Assembly: GCF_021730435.1 (NCBI RefSeq)
Contig: NZ_JABWGX010000029.1
Span: 1 to 61,290, forward strand
Direction: 5' to 3'
Source: Xanthobacter agilis
GTDB lineage: Bacteria > Pseudomonadota > Alphaproteobacteria > Rhizobiales > Xanthobacteraceae
Length of the DNA: 61,290 bases
In this document: positions 9,289-19,088 of the stretch, one piece after another
How positions within the stretch are numbered: the first letter of the stretch is position 1
How the letters are laid out: every line of letters starts with the position of its first letter
Notes under the pieces: generated by a model
Databases searched by the model: none
Told to the model about the DNA's origin: nothing
The model's input: the letters and a program-made list of their open reading frames with translations, nothing else
Made by a program: the position numbers and the translations under genes

Positions 9289-9774
9289 ATGACCGCAGCT
9301 GCTTCCGAGCCGCATACCATCCTCGGCGACGAAAGCTTCATGTCCGCCGACGACCTGCGGCACTACATGCAGGAGCTGGAGCAGGCGAAGCTCAGCAAGG
9401 AACTCGAGGCCATGAGCCGCGAGGACAAGGCGCGCGCCGCGCTCGTCAAGACCCTCTCCACGCCGCTCGATCTCACGCCCGAGGTGTTGGGGCAGATCGC
9501 CCAGAACCTCGTCAGCAAGATGAAGGTCGCGGCCCAGCGCGGCGAGACCGAGATCATGGTGATGCGCTTTCCCAACACCCTCTGCACGGACAAGGGACGC
9601 GCCATCAACAATGCCGAGGAGGGCTGGCCCGAGACCCTCACCGGCCGCCCGCGCCAAGCGTTCGAGCTGTGGCGCGACCACCTGCGCCCCGGGCACTACA
9701 AGCTGAAGGCGATGGTGGTCGACTGGCCGAACGGCATGCCCGGCGACATCGGCTTCTTCCTGAGCTGGGCCTGA
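9289..9774 (+). CDS. Conserved hypothetical protein upstream of ppk2
   Basis: 161 residues, mostly helical in the first half (EELEQAKLSKELEAMSREDKARAALVKTL type sequence, about 20-55) and mixed later, with IMVMRFPNTLCTD and RPGHYKLKAMVVDWPNGMPG near the C-terminus. It has no membrane segment or signal. A strong ribosome site (AGAAGGAG) lies before the ATG. It sits 91 bases upstream of polyphosphate kinase 2 on the same strand, so a link with polyphosphate metabolism is possible. I do not recognise a domain, so the function is unknown. Confidence 0.75.
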   Translation: MTAAASEPHTILGDESFMSADDLRHYMQELEQAKLSKELEAMSREDKARAALVKTLSTPLDLTPEVLGQIAQNLVSKMKVAAQRGETEIMVMRFPNTLCTDKGRAINNAEEGWPETLTGRPRQAFELWRDHLRPGHYKLKAMVVDWPNGMPGDIGFFLSWA

Positions 9775-9865
9775 TCCGCGCCCCACGCCGACGCGGGATC
9801 CCGCTGCCCGTCCACGCGGCTGCGGGCTCCCGCTCAAACCAAGAACGAGAAGCAGGAGACGCGCC

Positions 9866-10789
9866 ATGAGCAAGGCCAAGGACAGCAAGGCCAAGGACGG
9901 CCACGCCAGGGACAGTAAATCAAAGGAAGCCGTGAAAGAGACGGTCCCGGCGGCGGCCACCGCGACGGCACAGACAGCGGCGGCACAGACGGCGGCGGAC
10001 GAGGACGCGGCCTCCGGTCCCCTGAAGCGCAAGGCCTATGAAGCCCATCTCAAGGATCTGCACGCCGAACTCGTGAAGCTGCAATTGTGGGCGAAGCAGA
10101 CCGGCGCCAAGGTCTGCGTGGTGTTCGAGGGCCGCGACGGAGCCGGCAAGGGGGGCGTCATCAAGGCCATCCTGGAGCGGGTGAGCCCCCGCATCTTCCG
10201 CGTCGTGGCCTTGCCCCCGCCCACCGAGCGGGAAAAGTCGCAGATGTTCATCCAGCGCTATGTGCCCCATTTCCCTGCGGCGGGGGAGATCGTGATCTTT
10301 GATCGCTCTTGGTACAATCGTGCCGGCGTAGAGCGCGTCATGGGCTTCTGCACCGAGGAGCAGGCGAAAAAATTCCTCATGGGCACGCCGCTGGTCGAGC
10401 GGGCCATGGTGGAATCCGGCATCATTCTGCTGAAATACTGGCTGGAGGTGTCGGAGGAAGAGCAGACCCGGCGCATGGAGAGCCGCATCGACGATCCGCG
10501 CAAGATCTGGAAGCTCTCGCCGATGGACCTCGAATCCTATTCGCGCTGGTATGACTATTCGCGCGCCCGCGACGAGATGTTTGCCGCGACCGATACCGAA
10601 TGGGCGCCCTGGTACGTGGTCCATTCCGACCACAAGAAGCGCACGCGCCTCAACATCATCGCGCACCTCATCTCCAAGATCCCCTACAAGGAGATCCCGC
10701 ACGAGAAGGTGAAGCTGCCGAAGCGGGACAAGCCGCATGGCTATGTGGAATCGGAGCATCCCTGCCGCACGGTGCCCGAGCGCTATTGA
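9866..10789 (+). CDS. ppk2: Polyphosphate kinase 2 (PPK2)
   Basis: 307 residues. PPK2 transfers phosphate between polyphosphate and nucleotides, mostly driving GDP or ADP to GTP or ATP. After a charged, Lys/Ala-rich N-terminal tail (1-50) the core begins RKAYEAHLKDLHAELVKLQ. Walker A is GRDGAGKGG (89-97), the lid region follows PPPTEREKSQMFIQRYV, and the Walker B motif is FDRSWYNRAGVERVMGF (145-161). The C-terminus is RTVPERY. Length and motifs fit single-domain class I PPK2. AGCAGGAG stands before the ATG. It is convergent with the RND pump; 10790-11021 holds no gene. Confidence 0.93.
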   Translation: MSKAKDSKAKDGHARDSKSKEAVKETVPAAATATAQTAAAQTAADEDAASGPLKRKAYEAHLKDLHAELVKLQLWAKQTGAKVCVVFEGRDGAGKGGVIKAILERVSPRIFRVVALPPPTEREKSQMFIQRYVPHFPAAGEIVIFDRSWYNRAGVERVMGFCTEEQAKKFLMGTPLVERAMVESGIILLKYWLEVSEEEQTRRMESRIDDPRKIWKLSPMDLESYSRWYDYSRARDEMFAATDTEWAPWYVVHSDHKKRTRLNIIAHLISKIPYKEIPHEKVKLPKRDKPHGYVESEHPCRTVPERY

Positions 10790-11021
10790 GATTTCCGCGC
10801 GTCAGCGGCCGGCTTGGTGAAAGCAAGGGGGAGCGGGACGGGGCGGGACGCGCCATCGCCCCGCCGTGCGTCGCCCCTCCGCCGACAGGGTATCCCGCGC
10901 CGATCCGCCCCACCGCGGCGCCCCTGCCCCTGACACGATCGGCCACGGTGCAGGTGAACCAGCGATCATCGAGCCGGCCCCCTCACCTTCTGACAGGCCT
11001 CGCACACCCGGCACGCGGGCC

Positions 11022-14000
11022 TCATTCGGCGGCGGCCCGCCGCTTCTGTGCCGCCGCAGCCGCCTGGTCGGCGGCCTCCTCCGCCTCGTGCCGGCCCGAA
11101 ATGGCATGGTGGACCCAGCCGTCCAGGCGATCGAGGTAGAGGTAGATCACCGGCGTGATGAACAGCGTCAGCAGCTGCGACACCAGGAGCCCGCCGACCA
11201 CCGCCACCCCCAGGGGCTGGCGCAGCTCCGATCCGGCACCGGCGCCCACCGCGATGGGCAGCACCCCGAAAATGGCGGCCAGCGTGGTCATCATGATGGG
11301 CCGGAAGCGCATCAGCGCGGCGGTCCGGATGGCATCGTGCGCGCTCAGGCCGGCGCGGCGACGCTCCAGGGCCACGTCGATCATCATGATGGCGTTCTTC
11401 TTCACGATGCCCACCAGCATGATGATGCCGATGATCGCGATCACCGACAGTTCCATCCCCGCCGCCATCAAGGTGAGGAGCGCGCCGATGCCCGCGGAGG
11501 GCAGGCCCGACAGGATGGTGAGCGGGTGGACGAAGCTCTCGTAGAGCACCCCCAGAACCATGTAGATCACCAGCACCGCCGCCAGGATCAGCAGCACCTG
11601 ATTGCCCAGCGCGTCCTGAAACACCTGCGCGGTGCCCTGGAAGCCGGTGATGATGCTGGCGGGCAGGTCGGCCGCCTCGGTTGCCGTCCCGATCTCGGCC
11701 ACCGCCTGCCCGAGCGAGGTGCCGGGCGCGAGGTTGAAGGAGATGGTCACCGCCGGCTGCTGCTGCTGGTGGGCCACCTGGAGCGGCCCCACGGTGCGGC
11801 GGATGTCGGCCACCGTTTCCAGGGGCACGACGGCTCCCGAGGCGGTGCGCAGATAGACCCGTGAAAGGTCCGCCGCATCCTTCTGGAAGCGCGGCTGGAC
11901 CTCGGCGATGATGGCGTACTGGTTGGTGGCGGTGTAGAGCGTCGCCACCTGCCGCGTGCCGAACTGGGTGTAAAGGGCATCGCGCAGCATCTGCTCGGTG
12001 ATGCCCAGGGCGGCCGCCTTGTCCTTGTCGAGGTCGATGGTGAGCTGTGGACTGGTGATCTGCAGGTCGCTTGTCACGTCGCGCAGGCCGGGCAGCTTGG
12101 CGATCTCCGCCTCCACGCGCGGGGCCGCCTCGTAGAGGGCCTGGGTGTCGGAGCTTTGCAGGGTGAACTGGAACTGGCTCTTGGACTGCACGCCGCCGAC
12201 CGAGATGTTCTGCACCGGCTGGAAGAACACGCGCACGCCCGGCACTTGCGACACCCGCTTGCGCAGGTCCTGAATCACCCCATTGGCGGAGAGCAGCCGC
12301 TCGTCGCGGGATTTCAGGGCAATGAAGAGGCGGCCGGTGTTGGTGGTGCGGCTCGATCCGGTGGCGCCGGCGGTGGAGACCAGATAGGCGACGTTCGGAT
12401 CCGCGCGCACCGCGTCCGCCACGCGCTTCTGCCGCTCCACCATGGCGTCGAAGGAGGTGTCGGTGGCCGCCTCCACCGTGCCGGTGATGAAGCCGTTGTC
12501 CTCCTGCGGGAAAAACCCCTTGGGGATGATGATGTAAAGATAGGCCGACAGGGCGATGGTCGCGAACGTCACCAGCAACATGATGAAGCGGTGTCGCAGC
12601 ACCACATCCAGGGCCACGCGATACGCGCCGAGCCAAGCCTCGAACATGCGCTCGGTGACGCGGAAGAACAGACCCGGCCGCTTGTGGTGGTCGGGCGCCT
12701 TCATGACGCGGGCGCACAGCATGGGCGTGAGGGTGAGGGAGACGAAGCCCGACACCAGGATCGCCACCGAGATCGTCACCGCGAATTCCCGGAAGATGCG
12801 CCCCACCACCCCGCCCATGAACAGCACGGGGATGAACACCGCCACCAGCGACAGCGTCATGGAAATGATGGTGAAGCCGATCTCCCGCGCACCGATGATG
12901 GCGGCCTGGAACGGCTTCACCCCGTTCTCCATGTGCCGGTAGATGTTCTCCAGCACCACGATGGCGTCGTCCACCACGAAGCCGACGCACAGGGTCAGCG
13001 CCAGCAGCGTCATGTTGTTGATGGAATAGCCGAACAGCCACATGGCCGCGAAGGTGGCGATGATCGACAAGGGCAGCGCCAGCGACGGCACGATGGTGGC
13101 GCGCACATTCCGCAGGAACAGGAAGATCACCAGCACCACCAGGATGATGGCCTCGAACAGGGTCGTCTGCACATCCGCCACCGCCTCGCGGATGGAGGTG
13201 GAGCGGTCCATCAACACATGGACATCCACCGATCCCGGAAGCTGGGCCCGGAAGGCCGGCAGGCGCTCCTTCACCTCGTCCACCACCGCCACCGTGTTGG
13301 CGTCGGGCTGGCGCACCACGGCGACGATGATGGAGCGGTCATCGTTAAACCAGCTCGCCACCCGCTCGTTCTCCACCCCGTCGGTGACGCGGGCGATCTC
13401 GTCGAGCCGCACCGGAGCGCCATTGCGCCAGGCCACCACCAGGCGGCGGAAATGGTCGGCGCTGGCGGTGGCGGTGCCCATGTCGATGGTGAAGGTCTGC
13501 TTGGGGCCGGACAGCACGCCGATGGGCGTGTTGGAGGCCGCCGCCTGCACCGCGCTTTGAATGTCCGCCGCCGAAATGTTGCGCGTGGCCGCCGCCCCCG
13601 GATCCACGCGGATGCGCACGGCATATTTCTGGCTGCCGTAGATCTGCACCTGCGCCACCCCCGGAAGCTGGGAGATCTGCTGGCCGATCAAGGTGTCCGC
13701 ATATTCGTTCACCGCCGACAGGGGCAGGGTGTCGGAAGAAATCGCCAGCAACAGCACCGGCGCATCGGCTGGATTAACCTTGCGGAAGCTTGGTGGCGTG
13801 GTCATCTCATCGGGCAATTGCCGCTGCGCCACCGAAAGGGCGGACTGCACGTCGAGGGCGGCATTATCGATGTTGCGGTTCAGGTCGAACTGGATGGTGA
13901 TGGAGGTCGAGCCCTGGGTGCTCGACGACGTGAGCGACGAGATGCCGGCGATGGTGGCGAGCTGGCGCTCGATGGGGGTCGCCACCGCCGTCGCCATGGT

Positions 14001-14168
14001 CTCCGGGCTGGCGCCGGGCAGGGTCGCGGTGACGGTGATGGTGGGGAAATCCACGCGCGGCAGGGCCGCCACCGGCAGTTGGCGATAGGCGAACAAACCC
14101 GCCACCACCAGCGCCAGCATCAGCAGCGTGGTCATGACGGGGCGGCGGATGCACAGTTCGGCCAGCAT
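11022..14168 (-). CDS. RND multidrug efflux permease, MdtB/MdtC type (HAE1)
   Basis: 1048 residues. This is an inner-membrane proton-driven drug exporter of the HAE1 RND family, working as a trimer with a periplasmic adaptor and an outer-membrane channel. It begins CIRRPVMTTLLMLALVVAG, and the fourth membrane helix has GFVVDDAIVVLENIYRH with the proton-relay pair Asp400/Asp401. Two large periplasmic loops and twelve predicted helices are in order. The sequence resembles MdtB/MdtC more than AcrB (no AcrB-like C-terminus). It starts 4 bases after the adaptor stop, so the pair is an operon. No outer-membrane channel gene is adjacent, so the pump probably borrows a TolC-like protein. Confidence 0.94.
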   Translation of the reverse strand: MLAELCIRRPVMTTLLMLALVVAGLFAYRQLPVAALPRVDFPTITVTATLPGASPETMATAVATPIERQLATIAGISSLTSSSTQGSTSITIQFDLNRNIDNAALDVQSALSVAQRQLPDEMTTPPSFRKVNPADAPVLLLAISSDTLPLSAVNEYADTLIGQQISQLPGVAQVQIYGSQKYAVRIRVDPGAAATRNISAADIQSAVQAAASNTPIGVLSGPKQTFTIDMGTATASADHFRRLVVAWRNGAPVRLDEIARVTDGVENERVASWFNDDRSIIVAVVRQPDANTVAVVDEVKERLPAFRAQLPGSVDVHVLMDRSTSIREAVADVQTTLFEAIILVVLVIFLFLRNVRATIVPSLALPLSIIATFAAMWLFGYSINNMTLLALTLCVGFVVDDAIVVLENIYRHMENGVKPFQAAIIGAREIGFTIISMTLSLVAVFIPVLFMGGVVGRIFREFAVTISVAILVSGFVSLTLTPMLCARVMKAPDHHKRPGLFFRVTERMFEAWLGAYRVALDVVLRHRFIMLLVTFATIALSAYLYIIIPKGFFPQEDNGFITGTVEAATDTSFDAMVERQKRVADAVRADPNVAYLVSTAGATGSSRTTNTGRLFIALKSRDERLLSANGVIQDLRKRVSQVPGVRVFFQPVQNISVGGVQSKSQFQFTLQSSDTQALYEAAPRVEAEIAKLPGLRDVTSDLQITSPQLTIDLDKDKAAALGITEQMLRDALYTQFGTRQVATLYTATNQYAIIAEVQPRFQKDAADLSRVYLRTASGAVVPLETVADIRRTVGPLQVAHQQQQPAVTISFNLAPGTSLGQAVAEIGTATEAADLPASIITGFQGTAQVFQDALGNQVLLILAAVLVIYMVLGVLYESFVHPLTILSGLPSAGIGALLTLMAAGMELSVIAIIGIIMLVGIVKKNAIMMIDVALERRRAGLSAHDAIRTAALMRFRPIMMTTLAAIFGVLPIAVGAGAGSELRQPLGVAVVGGLLVSQLLTLFITPVIYLYLDRLDGWVHHAISGRHEAEEAADQAAAAAQKRRAAAE

Positions 14169-14172
14169 CGGC

Positions 14173-15327
14173 TCAGCTCCCCGTGGCCGAGGTCGGCAGG
14201 CGCTTGACGTTCACCCGGCTGCCGTTGCGTAGCGCGAGCTGACCGTCGGTGACCACGGTCTCGGTGCCGTCGAGGCCCGTGGAGATGACCGCCGCGCCGT
14301 CCACGGTGCGGGCCACAGTGACCGGCCGCACACGGGCGACGCCATCTTCCACCACGAACACAAACGACCCATCCTGCCCCGATTGCACCGCCTCGTTCGG
14401 GATGGCGACCGCATTGTCCTCCACCCGGAGCGTCACCGTGACGGCACCGAGAGTGCCGGGCCACAGCCGTTCATTGGCGTTCTCGAACACCGCCCGCACC
14501 GCGATGGTCCCAGTCTGGGGATCCACCGTATTGTCGATCACCGCCACCTTGCCGCCCGAGATGCTCTCGCCCGAACCCTGGAGGGTGATCGACACCTGCG
14601 CGTTCGCGGCCGCGCGCAGTTCCCCCAGATAGCGTTCGGGCAGGCCGAATGTGACGTAGATGGGCTTCAATTGCCGCACCGTGGCCAGGGTGTCGTCCAC
14701 CCGGATCACCGCGCCCGCCCGCGCCGCCGACACGCCGATGCGACCGCTCACCGGCGAGCGGATCTCGTAATAGCCACGCTGCACCTTGAGGGAATGCAGG
14801 TTGGCCTCGTCCTGAACCACGGTCGCCTGCTGCATGTCGGCGGTGGTCTTGGCGTCCTCCACCTGCACTTGGGAAACCGCATTGCGGGTGGCGAGGCCGG
14901 AATAGCGCTCGACGTCCCGCTGCGTCTTGTCGAGCTGCGCCTTGTCCTTGGCGAGGGTCGCCTCGGCTTGGCGGATCTGGGCGTCGATGACACGGGCATC
15001 AAGCTGGAACAGAAGGTCGCCTGCGGCGACCACGGCGCCGTCCGCGAACCCCACCTTGTCCACCTCCGCCGCCACGCGGGAGCGGATGGGGACCGTGACC
15101 ATCGCCTCCACGGTGCCCAGGGCCTCCACGCGCACCGGCATGGGCTTGCGCGCCGCCCGCGCCACCAGCACCGCGGTGGCACGCGGCTGGGCCGCCGCAG
15201 TGTCCTGTGGCGCCTTGGCCTCCAGCCAGGCCTTGCCCTGCCAGGCCCAGGCCGCCGCCCCCGCCACCGCGAGGCACACCATGGCCACCAGGACGCGCCC
15301 TGCGCGCCTTCGCCCGTCGTTCGTCAT
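14173..15327 (-). CDS. RND efflux periplasmic adaptor (membrane fusion protein)
   Basis: 384 residues. An N-terminal membrane anchor (about 10-30) is followed by the adaptor layout: a lipoyl half-motif (PVRVEALGTVEAMVTVPIRS), a coiled-coil hairpin (about 115-190, rich in QAEATLAKDKAQLDKTQRD), the second lipoyl half (YYEIRSPVSGRIGVS), a beta-barrel, and a membrane-proximal domain with VDPQTGTIAVRAVFEN. It bridges the pump and the outer-membrane channel. The ATG at 15327 has GAGGG at 5 bases; the frame stays open further upstream but without a signal-like sequence. It is the first gene of the pump operon. Confidence 0.92.
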   Translation of the reverse strand: MTNDGRRRAGRVLVAMVCLAVAGAAAWAWQGKAWLEAKAPQDTAAAQPRATAVLVARAARKPMPVRVEALGTVEAMVTVPIRSRVAAEVDKVGFADGAVVAAGDLLFQLDARVIDAQIRQAEATLAKDKAQLDKTQRDVERYSGLATRNAVSQVQVEDAKTTADMQQATVVQDEANLHSLKVQRGYYEIRSPVSGRIGVSAARAGAVIRVDDTLATVRQLKPIYVTFGLPERYLGELRAAANAQVSITLQGSGESISGGKVAVIDNTVDPQTGTIAVRAVFENANERLWPGTLGAVTVTLRVEDNAVAIPNEAVQSGQDGSFVFVVEDGVARVRPVTVARTVDGAAVISTGLDGTETVVTDGQLALRNGSRVNVKRLPTSATGS

Positions 15328-15496
15328 GCCACCCTCGATCCCGCCCGCCACAGACTCGGCCCCAGATAGCGCAGCCATGCTACGCTGCGATGCAACGCGC
15401 GTTGGGGCGCGAGGTCCAATTACGGTTTGGACAGATTCGAAGGCGAATGCGCGGCGATTGGTCGCCGCGCCCCGAAAAACGCGCGTCAGTTTCGTA

Positions 15497-16678
15497 TCAG
15501 GCCACCAGCCGCAGGTGTGACAGCCGCTCCAGGGCCTTGTCGATGGTCGCGTCGTTCTTGGCAAAGCAGAAGCGCACCACGTTTCTCACCGCATCCTGCG
15601 CATAGAAGGCCGAGACCGGGATGGCCGCCACCTTATGGGTCTTCGCCAGATCGAGGCAGAAGGCCTCGTCGTCGGGCGCATTGGAATGGGCGGAGAGATC
15701 CACGGTCAGGAAATACGTGCCCGCCGACGGCAGCACCCGGAAGCCGAGGCCCGCGAGGCCGTCGGTAAGCCGATCGCGCGAGCGCTGGAGGCCGGCCCGC
15801 ATGGCGGTGAAATAGCCATCATCCTTGCCGAGGCCGTAGGCGACCGCCGCCTGGAGATTGGGCGGGGTGGTGAAGGTGAGGAACTGGTGGGCCTTCGACA
15901 GCACCTTCATGAGCGGCGGCGCGGCGAACACCATGCCCACCTTCCAGCCGGTCATGCCGAAGATCTTGCCGGCCGAGGAGATCTTCACCGTGCGCTCGCG
16001 CATGCCATCGAAAGCCATCAGAGGCTCGAAACGCAGACCGTCGAACACGATGTGCTCCCACACCTCGTCGCACACCGCATAGGCCCCGAAGCGCAGGCAG
16101 AAATCCGCCAGGAGCTGGAGTTCCGCGCGGGAATGCACGACCCCGGTGGGGTTCTGCGGATTGTTCAGCAGCACCAGCTTGGTGCGGTCCGAGAAGGCGG
16201 CCTTCAGCTTGTCCCCGGTGATGGTCCAATGGGGCGGCTCCAGGCGCACCAGCCTGGCGATGCCGCCGGCCCGCTGCACCAGCGGCAGATAGGCATCATA
16301 CAGCGGCTGGAACAGCACCACCTCGTCGCCCGGCTCGATCAGGCCGAACAGGGCGGCGGCCAGCGCCTCCGTGGCGCCGGACGTCACCATCACCTCGGTG
16401 TCGGGATCAAGGTCGAGCCCCTGCCAGTGGCGGAAGTGGGCCGCCGCCGCCTGCCTCAGTTCCGGCAGGCCCATCATGGAGGGATATTGGTTCCAGCCGT
16501 TCAACACCGCGTCGGCCGCCTTCTGCCGCACGTCGAGGGGGCCGGGATCGTCCGGGAAGCCCTGCCCGAGGTTCACCGCATCATGGGTGCGGGCGAGCTG
16601 CGACATCACCTCGAAAATGGTGGTGGGCAGCGCCGAATAGATGGCGTTGAGCGGGCGCAGGGGGGCGGAAGCGGTCAT
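15497..16678 (-). CDS. PLP-dependent class I/II aminotransferase (YbdL/kynurenine aminotransferase type)
   Basis: 393 residues of fold-type I aminotransferase. The start is LPTTIFEVMSQLARTHDAVN, then LGQGFPD. NNPQNPTG is at 172-179, and the PLP lysine is Lys238 in SSAGKIFGMTGWKVG. The pattern matches methionine/kynurenine-type aminotransferases such as E. coli YbdL; substrate is not certain. The gene lies downstream of a small cysteine-containing protein on the same strand with a 110-base gap. The upstream sequence has only a weak ribosome site, so the start at 16678 rests mainly on the N-terminal family match. Confidence 0.9.
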   Translation of the reverse strand: MTASAPLRPLNAIYSALPTTIFEVMSQLARTHDAVNLGQGFPDDPGPLDVRQKAADAVLNGWNQYPSMMGLPELRQAAAAHFRHWQGLDLDPDTEVMVTSGATEALAAALFGLIEPGDEVVLFQPLYDAYLPLVQRAGGIARLVRLEPPHWTITGDKLKAAFSDRTKLVLLNNPQNPTGVVHSRAELQLLADFCLRFGAYAVCDEVWEHIVFDGLRFEPLMAFDGMRERTVKISSAGKIFGMTGWKVGMVFAAPPLMKVLSKAHQFLTFTTPPNLQAAVAYGLGKDDGYFTAMRAGLQRSRDRLTDGLAGLGFRVLPSAGTYFLTVDLSAHSNAPDDEAFCLDLAKTHKVAAIPVSAFYAQDAVRNVVRFCFAKNDATIDKALERLSHLRLVA

Positions 16679-16788
16679 GGTGCATCGTCTGAATGGGCGG
16701 CGCCCCGTGGCGCCGGGTGTCCGCCGTTTAGACCCTTAGCCATGCCAGCGAAAGGGACAAGACCATCCGGCGCCATCCGTGGCCGCGA

Positions 16789-17079
16789 TCAGCGCCCGCC
16801 CGGCGGACCTGACAGGGGCTTCAGCGCCGCCAGCAGCGCGTCTTCCGTCACCTCAGACATGGGGCACAGCACCTTCGCAGCCTCGGTGCGCCGGCCTGGA
16901 CGCATCACCAGCACCACGGTTTCGGCGCCGCCGCAGGCGGGATCACCGCAGGAAATCTCGGAGACCGACACCGTCGCCTCCTCTTCCAGATCCAGAAGCC
17001 GTCGCACCCGGTCCGCGAGGGCGCGGGCCGCGTCCCGGCCGGTATCCGCCTCGCCCCGCCGCCGCATGAACAATCGCAT
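16789..17079 (-). CDS. Small Cys-containing protein of unknown function
   Basis: 96 residues with a very good ribosome site (GGGAGGTGA) before the ATG. An Arg-rich N-terminus (RLFMRRRGEADTGRDAARAL) leads to SEISCGDPACGGAETVVLVM (two cysteines, CGDPAC) and a third cysteine in KVLCPMSEVTEDALLAALK. No membrane segment. The three cysteines could bind metal or form a disulfide, but I do not recognise the family. It lies between the antiporter and aminotransferase genes on the same strand, so the three may be co-transcribed. Confidence 0.75.
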   Translation of the reverse strand: MRLFMRRRGEADTGRDAARALADRVRRLLDLEEEATVSVSEISCGDPACGGAETVVLVMRPGRRTEAAKVLCPMSEVTEDALLAALKPLSGPPGGR

Positions 17080-17167
17080 GGCTCACCTCCCGCCGTGACG
17101 CTCCGCCGTTCTGCCCAGGCCCCGCGGCGGCAAGATGGCGAGCGGCGCGCCGCTCCCGATCCCCACC

Positions 17168-18943
17168 TCAATCATCCTCCGCCTCGCTCTCCGACAGGCC
17201 GAACAGCCGGCGCAGCCAGCGCAGACCACGCCGCAGCCGGCCGCCTTCCAGCCGCAGCACCGCCCAGGTGACACGGCCGTCGTCCACGTCCCGCACCTCG
17301 ATCGAGGCGCGGCCGTAGGTGATGCGCATGCCGGGCGCCACCCGGTCGCTGGCGCGGTCGGCAAAGGCATCGGCGATGGTCAGGCCCCATTCTTCCTGCG
17401 GCACCGGCAATCCGTAGAGCCCGGCCAGATCTCCAAGCCGCACCTCGCCGACGAAGGGAAAGGCGGCCACATCGGTGAGGGCCATCGCCTCCTGTGGCCG
17501 GAACAGGCGATCGAGCCCCTGCACCCTCTGGGGCGGCGCGAGCACATAAGCGTAGTCGCCCACGCGCAGGGGGCCGGCGGCCTCCGGGGTGAGCGTCTGG
17601 CCGCCCCGCACCACCATCACCAGCCGCGCCCACGCCGGCAGCGCGCCGCTGCGAACCGCCGGCGCGCCCTCGGCGACCGGATAGGCGACCAGCTCCACAT
17701 CCATCTGACCCGGAAGGTCGATCTCGAACCGCCGGAGGGACCGCACCGGGTCGGACAGGGCCACCGCGAACCGCCGCGCGGCCGGCACCATGGTCCAGCC
17801 GTGCAGCACCAGCGACACCAGCACCACCGCGAAGGCGACGTTGAAATACACCTCCGCCTGCGGCAGGTGCGCCAGCATGGGGATGGTGGCCAGGAAGATG
17901 GAGACCGCTCCGCGCAGCCCGGCCCAGGAGACGAACGCCTTCTCATCCACCGAGAAGCGGAACGGCGCGAGGCAGGCGAACACCGCCACCGGCCGCCCCA
18001 CCAGAATGAGGAACGCCGCCACGCCGAGGGCGGGCAGCGCATATTCCAGGATCTTCTGAGGCGAGACCAGAAGGCCCAGCATCACGAACATCACGATCTG
18101 GCAGATCCAGGTCACCGCATTGAGGAAGCTGGTGATGGGCGCGATGGCGCGCACCGGGCGATTGCCCATCACGAACCCGGCCAGGAACACCGCCAGGAAG
18201 CCGGAGCCATGCAGGAGCGAGGTCAAGGCGAACAGCAGCACCACCACCGCCACCGCCAGCACCGGATGCAGCCCCGCCGGCAGATCGAGGCGGTTCATCA
18301 GTACCGTGAGCACGATGCCCCCCGCGATGCCGAACGCCGCCCCCACCACCAGTTCGCGCGCGGCCCCCAGCAGCACCATGAAGCCGGGGTCGGTCAGATG
18401 GGCCGATGCCAATTCCACCAGAAGCACCGTCAGAAACACCGCGGCCGGATCGTTGGTGGCCGATTCGAGCTCGATCACCGAACCCACCCGCCGGCCGAGA
18501 TGCAGCCCCTGGGCGTGCATGAGAAAGAACACCGCCGCCGCATCCGTGGACGCCACGATGGCGCCCACCAGCAGGCCCTCCATGGGTGACAGGCCCAGGA
18601 GCGGCGTCGCCACCAGCCCCACCAGCGCCGCCGTGAGCACGACCCCCACCGTCGCCAGGGTTACCGCCGGCGCCACGGCACCGCGCATGGCGCCCATGCG
18701 CATGCGCAGCCCGCCGTCGAAGAGAATGACCGAGAGCGCCGCCGAGCCCACCATGTAGGTGGCCCAATAGTCGTCGAAATGGATGCCGCCCGGCCCGCCC
18801 TCCCCGGCCAGGACCCCAACCAGCAGGAACAACAACAGGATCGGCGCGCCGAAGCGGGCGGCCAGCAGGCTCGACAACGTGCCGGCGACGAGCAACGCCG
18901 CCACCACCAGCAGCACCACATTGGAAACGACCACCGCCCCCAT
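17168..18943 (-). CDS. CvrA/NhaP2-type cation/proton antiporter (CPA1) with regulatory C-terminus
   Basis: 591 residues. An N-terminal CPA1 transporter core has about 12-13 membrane helices, with IVASTDAAAVFFLMHAQGLHL and IELESATNDPAAVF, where the TDAA and ND pairs mark the ion-binding site. A C-terminal RCK_C-like part (about 440-490, LPAWARLVMVVRGGQTLTPE) and a CorC/HlyC-like tail follow. E. coli CvrA/NhaP2 has the same architecture and close length (578) and exchanges K+ or Na+ for H+. I chose the ATG at 18943 by alignment with the family N-terminus; an ATG at 18970 also exists. It is divergent from the small ORF at 19089. Confidence 0.9.
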   Translation of the reverse strand: MGAVVVSNVVLLVVAALLVAGTLSSLLAARFGAPILLLFLLVGVLAGEGGPGGIHFDDYWATYMVGSAALSVILFDGGLRMRMGAMRGAVAPAVTLATVGVVLTAALVGLVATPLLGLSPMEGLLVGAIVASTDAAAVFFLMHAQGLHLGRRVGSVIELESATNDPAAVFLTVLLVELASAHLTDPGFMVLLGAARELVVGAAFGIAGGIVLTVLMNRLDLPAGLHPVLAVAVVVLLFALTSLLHGSGFLAVFLAGFVMGNRPVRAIAPITSFLNAVTWICQIVMFVMLGLLVSPQKILEYALPALGVAAFLILVGRPVAVFACLAPFRFSVDEKAFVSWAGLRGAVSIFLATIPMLAHLPQAEVYFNVAFAVVLVSLVLHGWTMVPAARRFAVALSDPVRSLRRFEIDLPGQMDVELVAYPVAEGAPAVRSGALPAWARLVMVVRGGQTLTPEAAGPLRVGDYAYVLAPPQRVQGLDRLFRPQEAMALTDVAAFPFVGEVRLGDLAGLYGLPVPQEEWGLTIADAFADRASDRVAPGMRITYGRASIEVRDVDDGRVTWAVLRLEGGRLRRGLRWLRRLFGLSESEAEDD

Positions 18944-19088
18944 CCGCTCCGTCGCCTCCAGCGTCCGCATCCCCGATGCACTCAGGCGACAGTAGCGCCA
19001 CATGCCTTCGGCGCGTAAGGTCTTCCGCGTTGTGGAAATCCTGGGCGGTTTTGGGGGCACACCGAACGCGTTCACGAGGATTTTGAAC

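Noticed and set aside
12156-14207. 683-codon plus-strand frame opposite the RND permease
   Set aside because: His/Arg/Gly-rich antisense translation without any domain; the minus-strand permease explains the sequence.
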